Positions 14,775 through 25,600 of a stretch of 64,000 nucleotides of DNA are shown here, piece by piece. The notes under the pieces are model-generated. The model was not told the DNA's origin. It ran no database searches and was given only the letters and a program-made list of their open reading frames with translations. The number at the start of each line of letters is the position of its first letter. Position 1 is the first letter of the stretch. The stretch lies in contig NC_067208.1 in the NCBI RefSeq assembly GCF_026262505.1, forward strand, positions 14,517,962-14,581,961, given 5' to 3'. A program made the position numbers and the translations under genes. The stretch is from Trichomonas vaginalis G3. Its lineage: Eukaryota; Parabasalia; Trichomonadida; Trichomonadidae.

Positions 14775-15952
14775 CGACAATATGGAATCATGAATCAACT
14801 CTAACAAAATGGAATTGGAAAATTCTTGCATCCATTCTTTATTTATGCAAAATTTAAATTTCAAACAAAATTCTCGTACTATTCTCAATAAGATTTGCGG
14901 AAACTTATTATTACTCTTATACGAAAGAAGATTTTTCATGCTAATTTTATCGAAGAACTTTATCTTGCAAAATAAAATACTCATTTCCTAGAAACTTAGA
15001 CTAAAAACGGTAACAATGAATAAACTTCAGTCTAAAAATTAAATTCGTACTATTGTAATTAAATACTTATCTTTATAAAAAAATAACATTTTTTTTCCAG
15101 TGAAAAAAAGATGTGACTTTTATTGATTGATTGTTTGTAAACATTGCACTTTGAATAAGTATATTTTGTTTAAATTTGCACTTGGAATAAATATACAAAA
15201 CAACACTGAAATTCCAGCTACTTTTCAATACTAATCATTTTTAAACATTCATTGTCCGTTGATTAGTAAGGCAAATGTTCGATTTTGAGCATGCATATTC
15301 AGTGAATGAATGCATTAATTAAAATCAATGAAGGAAAGGGGATAAAACATGAATTGCAACTATGTCGCTATAAAGATATATGTCTCACAAATTGTTAGAA
15401 TAGAGTTCTTTCATAATGATTGAATATTCTTTCCTATTTTGGTTATTACACGGAATTTCCTTCCTAAACATATAATGTCTTCCTTATAAAAGGACTTACT
15501 TTCTTTGAAAGCTAGTATATTTTAACATTTTTGAAAATTTTTTATATTTTTTTAAGTTTTTATTAAAACAATAGAGATTTAAGTATATCCCCTCTAAAAT
15601 AAGTGTTAATAGTATTAAATCAGGTTAAATTTGATCTAATATGAGTAAAAATGTAAAAAAGAACACACTCATTTTGCATGTAAAGAAATAATCAGAGTTA
15701 TTCAATAACATTTTACGTATTAAATTATGGAATTACGATATCTTTTGAACAAAATTCAACGTAATTAGCAGAATGAATTTAAAAAATTGCTAAAAGAATG
15801 ATGTACATTGATCATGCATTAAAGTATCTTAATAAAAATGCAGTAATATACAAGATGAGCAAAGCAGATTTGAATCAGAAAGAAGATTTGCTTAAAAAAT
15901 CAGTTGAGTCTTCTCTAGTTTCCATATTGCCTATTCCTGTTTAAACGCGGTT

Positions 15953-16229
15953 ATTCCTATTCCTGTTTTTGGTGCTTTACTATGATAACCAAATTGATTT
16001 GGTTATCATAGAAAAGAGACCATTATCATTCTTAGAATTAATTATGTTTAGGGTTGGTTTATTGGAATAAGGAAGTTTATAATACGTGAACACTTGTTTC
16101 CTCATCGAAAAGTCATAACGCATAAAGTCGATGTTTCCTTAGTACAAAAAGTGACATATGACGCTTAACTCTTTATTCCAGATAATGACCATATTTATGG
16201 GATTAAAAAGTTTAGGAAGCTTCTCCCCA
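15953..16229. repeat. 277-bp terminal inverted repeat, right arm
   Basis: Reverse complement of 14498-14774, starting ATTCCTATTCCTGTTTT and ending GCTTCTCCCCA. Just inside it, CCTATTCCTGTTTAAACGCGG holds a second copy of the CCTATTCCTGTTT terminus. Confidence 0.92.
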
Positions 16230-16264
16230 ATAATAAAATCCCTATCGAAATTCTATCATCAAGC

Positions 16265-16318
16265 GTCACTTTTTGTCTCCCAGTCCCCCACCCATGGGTG
16301 GGGGGCAAAAAAAGTGAC
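16265..16318. repeat. Nested palindrome with GTCAC arms
   Basis: A perfect 20-bp palindrome CCCCCACCCATGGGTGGGGG (16285-16304) lies inside inverted GTCACTTTTT (16265-16274) and AAAAAGTGAC (16309-16318). It is the most GC-rich patch of its surroundings. Confidence 0.9.
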
Positions 16319-16580
16319 TTCCCATATAGGTATATGCATATTTTTATACAATCATATTTATGTTTTGATAACAATATAATTCAACCCATTAAAATGGAGA
16401 TGAGGCTAAGATTTTCAAAAATCATTTCTCGATTTTAACTAAAAACCTTTGGTACCCATATAAATGCATCAGACATTAGGAGGTTAGTTGTATTTAACTT
16501 ATAATTATCCATAATTTTTCTTATTTTTAATTTTTTTTTAATCCTTTGGAACAATGATATAAAATCCCTCTATTTATGTA

Positions 16581-16795
16581 TAAGGTCGATGAAAAATTGA
16601 GCGTTTTTAAAAAACCGCCGTTTGAGAGGAAAATTGAGAGCCACGATGTATACTTTTTGACATTGTCAAAAACTTTGAAAGGAGCAAAAAAATTTAGTGT
16701 CAGAAAGTTTACAAATGTATACTTTCTGACGAACAGACTCTCAGAAAGTACTCAAACTGCGGTTTTTATTTTCCGCACTTTTTTTGGCGACCTTA
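16581..16795. mobile_element. 215-bp MITE, copy 1
   Basis: It starts TAAGGTCG and ends CGACCTTA (short inverted ends next to TA). Inside, GTCAGAAAGT and ACTTTCTGAC form a stem. The whole unit is repeated in inverted orientation at 32011-32225 with few changes. No coding capacity. Probably a mariner/Tc-type miniature element, judged by the TA context. Confidence 0.8.
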
Positions 16796-17036
16796 TTAGC
16801 AATCGTAAATAATATTTTTTGGCTAACGATTATGACAATTTACAAAAATATTTGACACTTTACATGTCCCCCAGAGTTCCAAAATTATTTGGTCGGGTCC
16901 CCAATTGTCCCCCAAGCGACATCCTTAATTATTATTGGATAACTGATGAAAATCAATAGAAGGCGATATCTTTCTGTCATAATTTGTTTCAAGAAAAATT
17001 GAGAGACTGTCAGAAATCGGAAAACAATTTTTAAAA

Positions 17037-18353
17037 ACGTCACGACTTACTCCGGATTTTGATTATATAGCTGCTCACATTAAAGATTATATCGAAGATG
17101 GTAAACTCTTTTATATATTTGATTTCGAAAACATCAAAAAGATTATGAAAAAGGCAAATTTCAACTCAAATGACTTTATCAATCTTCTCGATCAAGCCTC
17201 TACTTCATTTGATGCTCGCAAATTATATGAATATACTCGAAAAACAAATGTTCACATCGATAATTCACAAGAAGTAACTTCAATTCTTCAATCACTCAAA
17301 AAACATATGAAACTAAAGTTATTAGATAGCCTAATAGATTTTCTAAATCATGAAAACAATAATGAATCTATTATGGCAAAAGAAATCAAAAATCATGAAA
17401 GATTAATTGAAAAACTGCAATTAAAGTTAAATAACGCTCAAAATAAAAAAGAAATACGTAAAAATGAAATCAAATTACTGAAATCTCAATTAAAAGAAAA
17501 AGACGCATTGATTAATCAATTAAAGCAAGCTCATCAGCAACCATCAATGAATAGAACAACGATAAACAATAATAATTCACCAAATCTTGAACAATTTATT
17601 AGAAATGGAAATTTTCAAGCAAATTCAAATTCAAGATCATCCGACAGAATACCACCACCTCCACCACCCCCACCGCCACCTCCTTTTGCTAGACAAGGAA
17701 ATGCTCAAACAAATTCAAATTCAAGATCACCATTTATTCCATTTTCATTTCGTATAATATCGCCAGCTCCACCGCCTCCGCCACCACCCCCACCGCCACC
17801 TCCTTTTGCTAGACAAGGAAACGCTCAAACAAATTCAAATTCAAGATCATCATTTAATCCATTTTCATCCTACAGAATACCACCACCTCCACCACCCCCA
17901 CCACCACCTCCTTTTGCTAGACAAGGAAACGCTCAAGCAAATTCAAATTCAAGATCATCCGACAGAATACCACCACCTCCACCGCCACCTCCACCACCCC
18001 CACCGCCACTTCCTTTTGCTAGACAAGGAAACGCTCAAACAAATTCAAATTCAAGATTATCATTTAATCCATTTTCATCCTACAGAATACCACCACCTCC
18101 ACCACCCCCACCGCCACCTCCTTTTGCTAGACAAGGAAACGCTCAAACAAATTCAAATTCAAGATCACCATTTATTCCATTTTCATTTCGTAGAATATCG
18201 CCAGCTCCACCGCCACCTCCACCACCCCCACCGCCACCTCCTTTTGCTAGACAAGGAAACGCTCAAACAAATTCAAATTCAAGATCATCATTTAATCCAT
18301 TTTCATCCTACAGAATACCACCACCTCCACCGCCTCCTTTTTCTATACATTAA
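17037..18353 (+). pseudogene. Coiled-coil protein with proline-rich repeats, start codon apparently lost
   Basis: The frame is open from 16984, with the first ATG only at 17145. Upstream codons already encode TPDFDYIAAHIKDYI and KLFYIFDFENIKKIM, the N-terminal module also present in the ankyrin protein at 62152 (EYIAAYLRDLID). The likely original start is ACG at 17037 (ACG TCA CGA), one base from ATG. Starting there gives 438 residues: N-terminal module (1-70), coiled coil rich in Lys/Glu (about 105-175), then seven runs of 7-13 prolines separated by FARQGNAQTNSNSRS-like linkers (about 200-438). Such runs bind profilin, SH3 or WW partners. It may be a pseudogene or may use the shorter ATG (402 residues). 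Confidence 0.6.
17640..18340 (+). repeat. Imperfect tandem repeat encoding polyproline units
   Basis: DNA repeats of roughly 80-140 bp. Each has a CCACCACCTCCACCACCCCC-type run and the block TTTTGCTAGACAAGGAAA. Unit length varies with the number of Pro codons and with linker type (SSDR or FNPFSSYR or FIPFSFR). Confidence 0.85.
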
Positions 18354-20039
18354 AATGCTCAATGTTCAAATAATTAAAAAAAAACTCAAAAATATATAAT
18401 CAACACTAATGTTGATATACATTATGCAACAATAAGCTTTTAATCCAATTTTGATGAATGATATTAAACAAAGGTACATTCACTATTTTTGACAAAATTT
18501 TAAATTTTCATGGGGTTGTAAATCTTATAATAACTAGATGAATAAGGAATGAATCCTAGTATAATGTGCATCATTATATTAAACACTATATGTAAGGCTA
18601 ATGATTCTATTAACACTTATGAAGATCTATAGTATTTGAGCAGATAAATTTGATAATTTCCAAAACCCTTATATTTCAAAATTAAAGTGTGCGAATGCAT
18701 TTAAATGAGAGCAAAAAGAGATTGATGCTGTTAAAACTAGGTGTTAATTTGCAATTATTTCGCATCACAAGAACTACCCAGTAAATTCGGCTATCTTTCT
18801 TTGCAATTATTCTCCATTATACATATAATATAATGGTTAGGGTTTGAAGAAAAGTTACTAGAGAATTATTGACTTTTGAAATAATACAGAATTTTACTTG
18901 AAGAAATCATTCATTTATGAGTTCCAAATTGCTAAGCATGACGAAGGATCATTAAATTTGCTACAATTAAATACACTTATTGCAGAATTAAGATTTTTGA
19001 AATTAAAAGTTTGAAATATTGCCTTTTTGAATAAAAATTTAAATTTTATTATATAATCATGATAATATCTTATAGAAATTAAAAGAAAATATTTTAAACC
19101 ATTCAAATATTTTGAATGTCTTATCAATTTAAAATATTAAAAGATAGCTTGATTTTATCATCATTAGTTGTTATCAAAGTTTTCTTCTTTTGATGAACAA
19201 CAGTAAATGATTTGTTAATTACTTGTCTTCCTTTTTTTCGCAGCAAAATCGAAAGTTATGATGATAATCTTGCTGTCAATTTTGAAACTCTCTGATTTAC
19301 AAGTAAGCATTCCTTTGGAAAAGCAGTCCTATTCTGTTTTCAAGATATTTTAAAGCCTCCATTTCATACAATGCGCAGATCTATTCGAAATTGCAAGAAC
19401 CCTCAAGAAAAATGCAGCAGCAAAGAAGATTCCATAGTTTCTAGCATCAAAAATTTACAACCTTAATACAACAGTTAAAGAGAAGCTCGAAAAGAAAATA
19501 ATTAACCATAAAGCTGGAAACCATTCGATATCTACTATTGGATCTAATAAAAAGTTAATTATAACATATTTAACATGCTATTTGTTGACTTTGTTCCATT
19601 ATATTACCATATATATCTTTTTGAAATCTAAAATATTTTTACGATTTTAACCATGTGTTGTTGAAACCATATATCAATCTTAGCTAAAGTATAGTTTATG
19701 AGTCTGTCACCATCTAACGTATGAATTTTCAAAAATGTCAAATATGTTCATTTTTTCTGTAGATTCAGCCATAATTTCACGTTGTTATACTATTCAACTA
19801 TTATTTAATATTTTTATCGATTTAAATATATGATGAGATGCTTAGTTCTCCTGGAAATCGATTTTTAATCGCAATTTTAACTTTCCAAAAAAAATTCAAA
19901 AATAAAAATTCCTCTCAATTTTCTAAGTTTGATAACTCGCCAAATCTCTAGCCAAATTTTTTTTGGCCCGTATAAATATTGTTAGGCACTATATAGGGAT
20001 GCTATTTATCCTATTTTCATCCCATTTTACTGTTATCGC

Positions 20040-20095
20040 CTAGTGAATGTACCTTTTATTAAACAACTTTAAAGGCCCACTGCCTTAGTTTACAA
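20040..20095. repeat. 56-bp direct repeat, copy 1
   Basis: CTAGTGAATGTACCTTTTAT and following bases match 20226-20281 with two differences; the period is 186 bp. Confidence 0.9.
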
Positions 20096-20225
20096 CTATT
20101 CAATTTTTTGGACTTAAATGTACTTTTTCTATATGATAGAATTAATATTTTTATGAATAAACTTAAATATAGCATACATTGAGCATACTCTATCCTTTCA
20201 TTGTTTCAAAATCTAAAAAAGATCC

Positions 20226-20281
20226 CTAGTGAATGTACCTTTTATTAAACAACTTTAAAGGCTCACCGCCTTAGTTTACAA
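20226..20281. repeat. 56-bp direct repeat, copy 2
   Basis: Second copy, 300 bp before the kinase start. Confidence 0.9.
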
Positions 20282-20527
20282 AAAAATACGTTCTTAGTAA
20301 AACAAATAGCAATTTCACGAAAAAATTGTTAGTAACAATAATCATCTTATATGAAGAATATTTACATTTGAAGTTTTCTTCAGGAGTCCATAATGAACTC
20401 AGAAATTACAAATTTTTAACTAAGATAAATCACATCTGTCTTCACCATACTCATTCTCTTTATTTCCAAAATATCTAAGAAAAAAAGAATGATACATTTA
20501 TTTCTGAAGGGGGTGAAAAATTTCATC

Positions 20528-20534
20528 CCTTTTT
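20528..20534 (+). promoter_or_regulatory. Possible M5-like CCTTTTT core element
   Basis: CATCCCTTTTTC lies about 30 bp before the kinase ATG. From general knowledge, T. vaginalis has a CCTTT core motif that can replace the initiator. A similar CATCCTTTTTT stands before the ELMO gene. Assignment by eye only. Confidence 0.3.
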
Positions 20535-20563
20535 CAAAAAAAATCTTATATAAAAAAAAAATC

Positions 20564-21943
20564 ATGACTATGGTGCGGCGCCCTGGGCGTAATACAATGC
20601 CAACGCCAATCCCCAAAGTGGAAACTAATCCTCCTTCTCGAGAAACTGTTCTAAAAAGCGAAGCTGCAAAGCGTTATTTGGAAGAACATTTTATGAAAAT
20701 GACACAACAGCGAGAAATGAGGGAAGAAAGAATGCAAAGCTTAGTAGAATCCCTTGAACAAACAGAATTGACTCAAGAAGAGAAAGACCAAATCATTCAA
20801 GAGTTCACAAGAGAAGAATCAGATTATACTCGTTTTCAAAGGTCAAAAATTCGACCGGAAAATTATAATTTCATAACTCTAATCGGACGAGGAGGGTTTG
20901 CTGATGTATGGCTTGTCACAGATAAGAAAACAGAGCAACCTTATGCAATGAAAATCATCAGAAAGTCAGACGTTATTGTTTCCGATCAAATTACAGCTAC
21001 ACGTAATGAAAGAGATATTTTAGCAATTGCTCATAACCCTTGGATTGTGCAATTACAGTGCTCATTCCAAGATGACGAACATTTGTACTTAATATTAGAG
21101 TTTGTTCAAGGAGGTGACCTAATGAATGCCCTTATTAAAGTCGGAACATTCGTTCCTAAAGTCGCCCGCTTTTTTACTGCAGAAATTGTTTTAGCCGTAA
21201 ATTCTGTGCACAAACTTGGTTTTATTCATTCCGATCTCAAGCCAGATAATATTTTAATCGCTTCTACAGGCCATATCAAGCTTACAGACTTCGGAATTGC
21301 TTCGGCATACGGAAAATCCGACGCCGACTACGATGAGTTACTCCGCGAGACACAGGACTTAATGCTTGATAATGATAACCCTATTGTGCCTTCCCAAACT
21401 CAAAGGCATCATCACAGAAACTCAATTATCGGTACAGTTGATTATATTGCGCCGGAAGTACTCAGAGGCGATCCTCCCAACGTCAAGAATGATTGGTGGT
21501 CCCTCGGAGTCATTCTTTATGAGATGCTTTACGGTTTTACCCCATTTTCAAGTGATTCCAAAAATGAAACCGTTTTTAGAATCATTAACTGGAAGAAATC
21601 TCTCAGGATCCCTGCATCTAAGCCTGTTCCAGTGTCTGCTCTTGATTTGCTTCGTCATCTTCTCTGCGATATTGAAAATCGTTACGGATACGAAGAAATT
21701 ATTCATCACGCGTTCTTCAACGGCTTCGATTTCGAGAATATACTGCAGAATAAGACACCTGTGAAGCCTATTTGCTCTGATCCGTTGGATACTGCTCACT
21801 TCGACCATTTCGATGTGACAAAACTCGATTTGCGCGCAAATGGACTACTTACGAAGCTCGCAAACTACGCTTTCCTCGGTTTTACTTACAAACCAAAGCC
21901 ACAGAGCGCTACTTTGGCAAAATTAGGTTTTTCCTTCGAATAA
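20564..21943 (+). CDS. NDR/LATS-family AGC protein kinase
   Basis: 459 residues from the chosen start (MTMVRRPGRN); upstream ATGs only add AT-rich codons. Residues 35-100 match the NDR N-terminal regulatory helix that binds MOB (EEHFMKMTQQREMREERMQS, then FQRSKIRPENY). Kinase motifs: GRGGFADV (about 108-115), AMK (about 130), FIHSDLKPDN (about 220-229), DFG (about 242-244), then a longer insert before IIGTVDYIAPE, as NDR kinases have. The C-terminal hydrophobic motif FLGFTYK, with the phosphorylatable Thr, is present. The HRD arginine is Ser (HSD). NDR kinases control morphogenesis and cell division, and activity by MST/Hippo-type phosphorylation is expected from the family. Confidence 0.9.
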   Translation: MTMVRRPGRNTMPTPIPKVETNPPSRETVLKSEAAKRYLEEHFMKMTQQREMREERMQSLVESLEQTELTQEEKDQIIQEFTREESDYTRFQRSKIRPENYNFITLIGRGGFADVWLVTDKKTEQPYAMKIIRKSDVIVSDQITATRNERDILAIAHNPWIVQLQCSFQDDEHLYLILEFVQGGDLMNALIKVGTFVPKVARFFTAEIVLAVNSVHKLGFIHSDLKPDNILIASTGHIKLTDFGIASAYGKSDADYDELLRETQDLMLDNDNPIVPSQTQRHHHRNSIIGTVDYIAPEVLRGDPPNVKNDWWSLGVILYEMLYGFTPFSSDSKNETVFRIINWKKSLRIPASKPVPVSALDLLRHLLCDIENRYGYEEIIHHAFFNGFDFENILQNKTPVKPICSDPLDTAHFDHFDVTKLDLRANGLLTKLANYAFLGFTYKPKPQSATLAKLGFSFE

Positions 21944-22616
21944 GATTTATTTTTTATTTTGTTTTGTTTTTTATAAAATTATATCATAATGTCTGTTTAT
22001 CGTTATCATATAACATTTTTCTAGATACAAGATAATATTCTAATATAACATTTCCTTATCTTTCTCAAGTGATTACATAATGATTAGGTTATCATTACAT
22101 TTTTATCAATTATCATGAAATCATATTGCATATCCTCATCTTTCCCAAGTGAGCGGAGAATTATCAACCCTTTTTTTTCCTCAAATTCAAAAATCACTGT
22201 GAATCCATAGACTATAAGAACAAACGATTTTCATATATTTATGGAGTTCTTTGTATTACAAAATGGTTTACTGAGTCATACCTTAAAAAACTAACAATAG
22301 TACACTTTTTCCCATATGACATGACTTTCAATTATATTGTTTAAAGTATTCACGCCTGTTGTCAAAGTTTTGAATTAAAGTCAGACGGGCGAACGTACAC
22401 CATAAATATAAACTCAGATAAATATTATTAAAAAAATTGTTGAGAGCACATTGTTATAGGAAGGAAAATCTATGATATACATAAACAGAATGAACTATAA
22501 TTAAATACGCAATTAAATAAACAAAAAGAGAGAGATTATGTCAAATGGGCGTGATCTCAAAAAAAATCGTGTTTAAAAAATAAAATGTATTTATTGATTT
22601 AATTAGAAATTAAAAG
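21944..22616. other. Convergent intergenic, 673 bp
   Basis: Between the 3' ends of the kinase and the HEAT-repeat gene. AT-rich. It contains two similar phrases (CTTTCTCAAGTGA near 22062 and CTTTCCCAAGTGA near 22142). No gene seen. Confidence 0.5.
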
Positions 22617-25600
22617 TTATTTTTGTTTCATAAGCATTGAAATATATTTCTTAAGAATGTCAATTTTTTCTTCATCAAAAGTTGGAGGCTCGTCGATTAT
22701 TTTCCCCTCAAAATAATATTTCAGATACAAAATTTGACAGCAAATGTAAATTGAATTGTAATCCACATTTTGTTTCTTTGATTCTCTGAGTATCTGGAAT
22801 ATCTGTGAAGAGAGGGAACTGTTCTTCGTTATTTGCAGAATCTTTTCACTTTCTTCTTTTGCGAAAAATGTTTTTGTCAACTGATTTACGACGAAAGAAA
22901 CAATTTTTTGTTCCTTTTGGAGATTTATTGATTCGTAGAAGAAATCACTCAAATCTTCGAAGAAAAAGTTTTTGTTTTTCTGTGACAAAACGTGGAAAAT
23001 ATCGAAAACAGAGAACTTTCCTTTGTACAAATCAATTGTACTGTCAATCGAAGACAAAATGGAAGAAACAACAAATTTTTGATCTTTTTCATTCATTTTG
23101 CTGATCAAATTCAAAACTTCGAAATGATTTTCTTCGAAAAAAATCAACGAAACTAAAAAAGAAGAAACTTGGAATGACAACAAAATTCCTCTTTCCAAAC
23201 ATTTCGAAATCAAATTGAATGTTTTCGTTCTTATCATTGTATTCTCTGTTATTCCTATCTTCAAAATCTGTGGATATAATCTAGGAATAATTGAAACAAA
23301 AGAATTTTCATCGTTGTCGTGTTCCAATATATATCCAAAGTATTCAATAGATTCAACAATTTCTTCTTCAGACAAAAACAAGGCATTCTCCATAATCTTT
23401 GATATATCTAATAAAAGTTTGTCAGATGATGTGGATATCGATAAAAGTGACTTCAAGACGATAGATCTGAATTTTTTATCGTCTGAATTTTCATATAAAA
23501 CTTTGAGTTTTTGGAAAATTTGGGATTTCAAGTCATTTTCTTTTGTGAATTTTCCAAGTCCTCCAATGATCAAAATTGATCTTTTGGAGACGTTTTTGTT
23601 GTCCAAAAATTGTAAAAGTTTGTTAACAATGTTTTTTGTTATGTCACTTTTTTTAAGAATATTTTCTTCGAGAAAACAACTTAATTTTGATTCACTGAAG
23701 ATGACATCAACAGAAACACTTTTTTGGAGATTGAAAATGGACTTCTTCAATGTCTCTTTCGCAAGTTTCTGATCAACAATCAAATTGTAACATAATAAAT
23801 TTGATATGGATTCTGATAAAAGTGACAAAATTCTATCGTCTTCGATTTCAATTTCGTTATGTAATTTCATCAAAATGTCGCAGTATTTGTATTTTACTGC
23901 AAACTCTTCATAATGCGTGGATATAAAATCGACGGTTTTGACACCTTCTAAAGTGACATTTTCTTGAAAAGTATCAATTGTTTTTTCGACGATTAATTCT
24001 GTCAAATTCATTTTATTGACAATTTTTTGAATGTTTTCATTCATTAGATTTTGAATCAATATGTTGGAAAATGTCAAAATTGGATTTGTCTCGAAAAGTT
24101 TCTTGATAAGATCTTTTGATCTTTTCCTGACAATTGATGATTGACTGTCCAATAAAACTGTTACGTTTTTAATGATTTGACAATTTTGATTTTCAATGTT
24201 TTTCTGTTTCATCAAAACAGACAAAGCTGTTGATATAACACTGGGAGACTTATCTTTCAAAGATAAAATGATGCAGTCGAAATATTTCTCGTTCATTTCA
24301 TCATTTGTCAGAAGATTTGACAGAATTTCTATCGTTTTTTCTCTGACAGAAGGAGAAATGTCCGAAATCGATGCTTCAATGCGTTTAATGACATTAGGAT
24401 TTCCCAAAAATGTTCTGTCAATGGATGTCAAATCTGCTATCGTCTTGATTATCGTCAAACGGTTTTTAATCGTCATTTGAGTATTGAATTTTGAGATGAA
24501 ATCGATTAATTTCTTCAAAGAGAGATTCATTTCATTTTCTTTGAAGAGGGAGACACTCATAATCAAACTGTAATCAAAAGGGAATGAGTAGTCATCATTT
24601 CTCGTCGCGTCGTCATAGATTTTCTTCAATTCATTCTTTTCTGTTTTGTTACTTAAATAACTCATTAAATAATCAACTGATGACTTGTTGTATAAAAATG
24701 AGTTGCTTTCAGTCTTGTGACAGAAAGATAACAATATATAAATTGCAATGTCCCGTTCTTTCGTGTTACTGGGGAATTCTGAGTTTTTGTAAAGTGATAA
24801 AACCGTTTCGTCACTTTTATCGATTAAACTCATAGGAAAACTTATGAAAACTTCTTCTTTTTGGAGTTTGTTTCCTTTAGAAACTGCTTTGATCAGTTCT
24901 GAAATGACATTAAGACATGTTTGGATGTAGACTTCCTTCATTTCGATCATTGTCATTGATCCAATCAATAAATTCCTGGCAATCAATTCGCAAACAGGAA
25001 AATTGGGATGATACAATAAAAGTGAAACGTCTTTTGAAAATTTTTCGAAAATTTTATTTTGTGGATTGAAATTTTCGATCAATTTGGAGATGACGTTCTT
25101 GCATATTGTATCGGATTGGCCATAACTATCGTCTGGATTCTCTGAAATTTGGATGATTTCGATAAGGAAATATGACATCAAGGAAACTTGGACTTTTTCG
25201 TTCTGATCTGCAATGATTGTGATGGTTTTCTTCTCATTTATGGTCTTTTTGCCTTCAAAGATGATCTCTTGGATGATATCTTGGTTGATACCCAAATTCT
25301 TATGGAAGATGAGGCAAATGATGGTGGCAGTGGATCGTTGAAGGACTACTGATGACTGGTTGCAGTAGAATAACCGGATAATGGTCGATGAAAGCGGTTT
25401 TAGGATTGATTCATCGAGATCTGGCCAATTTGTAAGGATGTTGTAGAGAGATGGCATGATGTTTATGATATTGAATGACTGGATATCATTGTTCTCTGTA
25501 AATATGTTCTTCAAACAGAACTTATTAAATTCGGATATCAAGATCTTGAGAAATTCAATATCTCTGAGTTTAGTAAGCTTGTCAATGGATAGTAATGTGA

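Larger units (their letters stand above)
14498..16229. mobile_element. 1.73-kb element with 277-bp inverted ends, non-coding
   Basis: Two 277-bp inverted arms enclose 1178 bp (14775-15952) of AT-rich DNA without a protein-like frame. It could be a non-autonomous DNA transposon, or two Maverick-type ends brought together. I see no clear target duplication (CAATGGGG on the left, CCCCAATAAT on the right). GTCACTTTTTGTAC occurs in each arm, like GTCAC motifs around it. Confidence 0.65.
16230..17036. other. Intergenic stretch with palindrome and MITE
   Basis: About 800 bp of AT-rich DNA. It contains the palindrome at 16285-16304, the 215-bp MITE at 16581-16795 and C-rich patches (TGTCCCCCAGAG, TTGTCCCCCAAG near 16865-16915). 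No protein-like frame was found. Confidence 0.6.
18354..20563. other. 2.2-kb repeat-bearing gene desert
   Basis: AT-rich, with no convincing frame. It holds a 56-bp direct repeat (20040-20095 and 20226-20281). AAAGGTACATTCACTA at 18470-18485 is the inverse complement of the start of that repeat, so 18470-20056 could be a decayed element with short inverted ends. The 3' end contains the kinase promoter. Confidence 0.5.

Noticed and set aside
17806-18399. 197-residue His/Leu-rich frame over the proline gene
   Set aside because: Out-of-phase reading of the polyproline DNA repeat.
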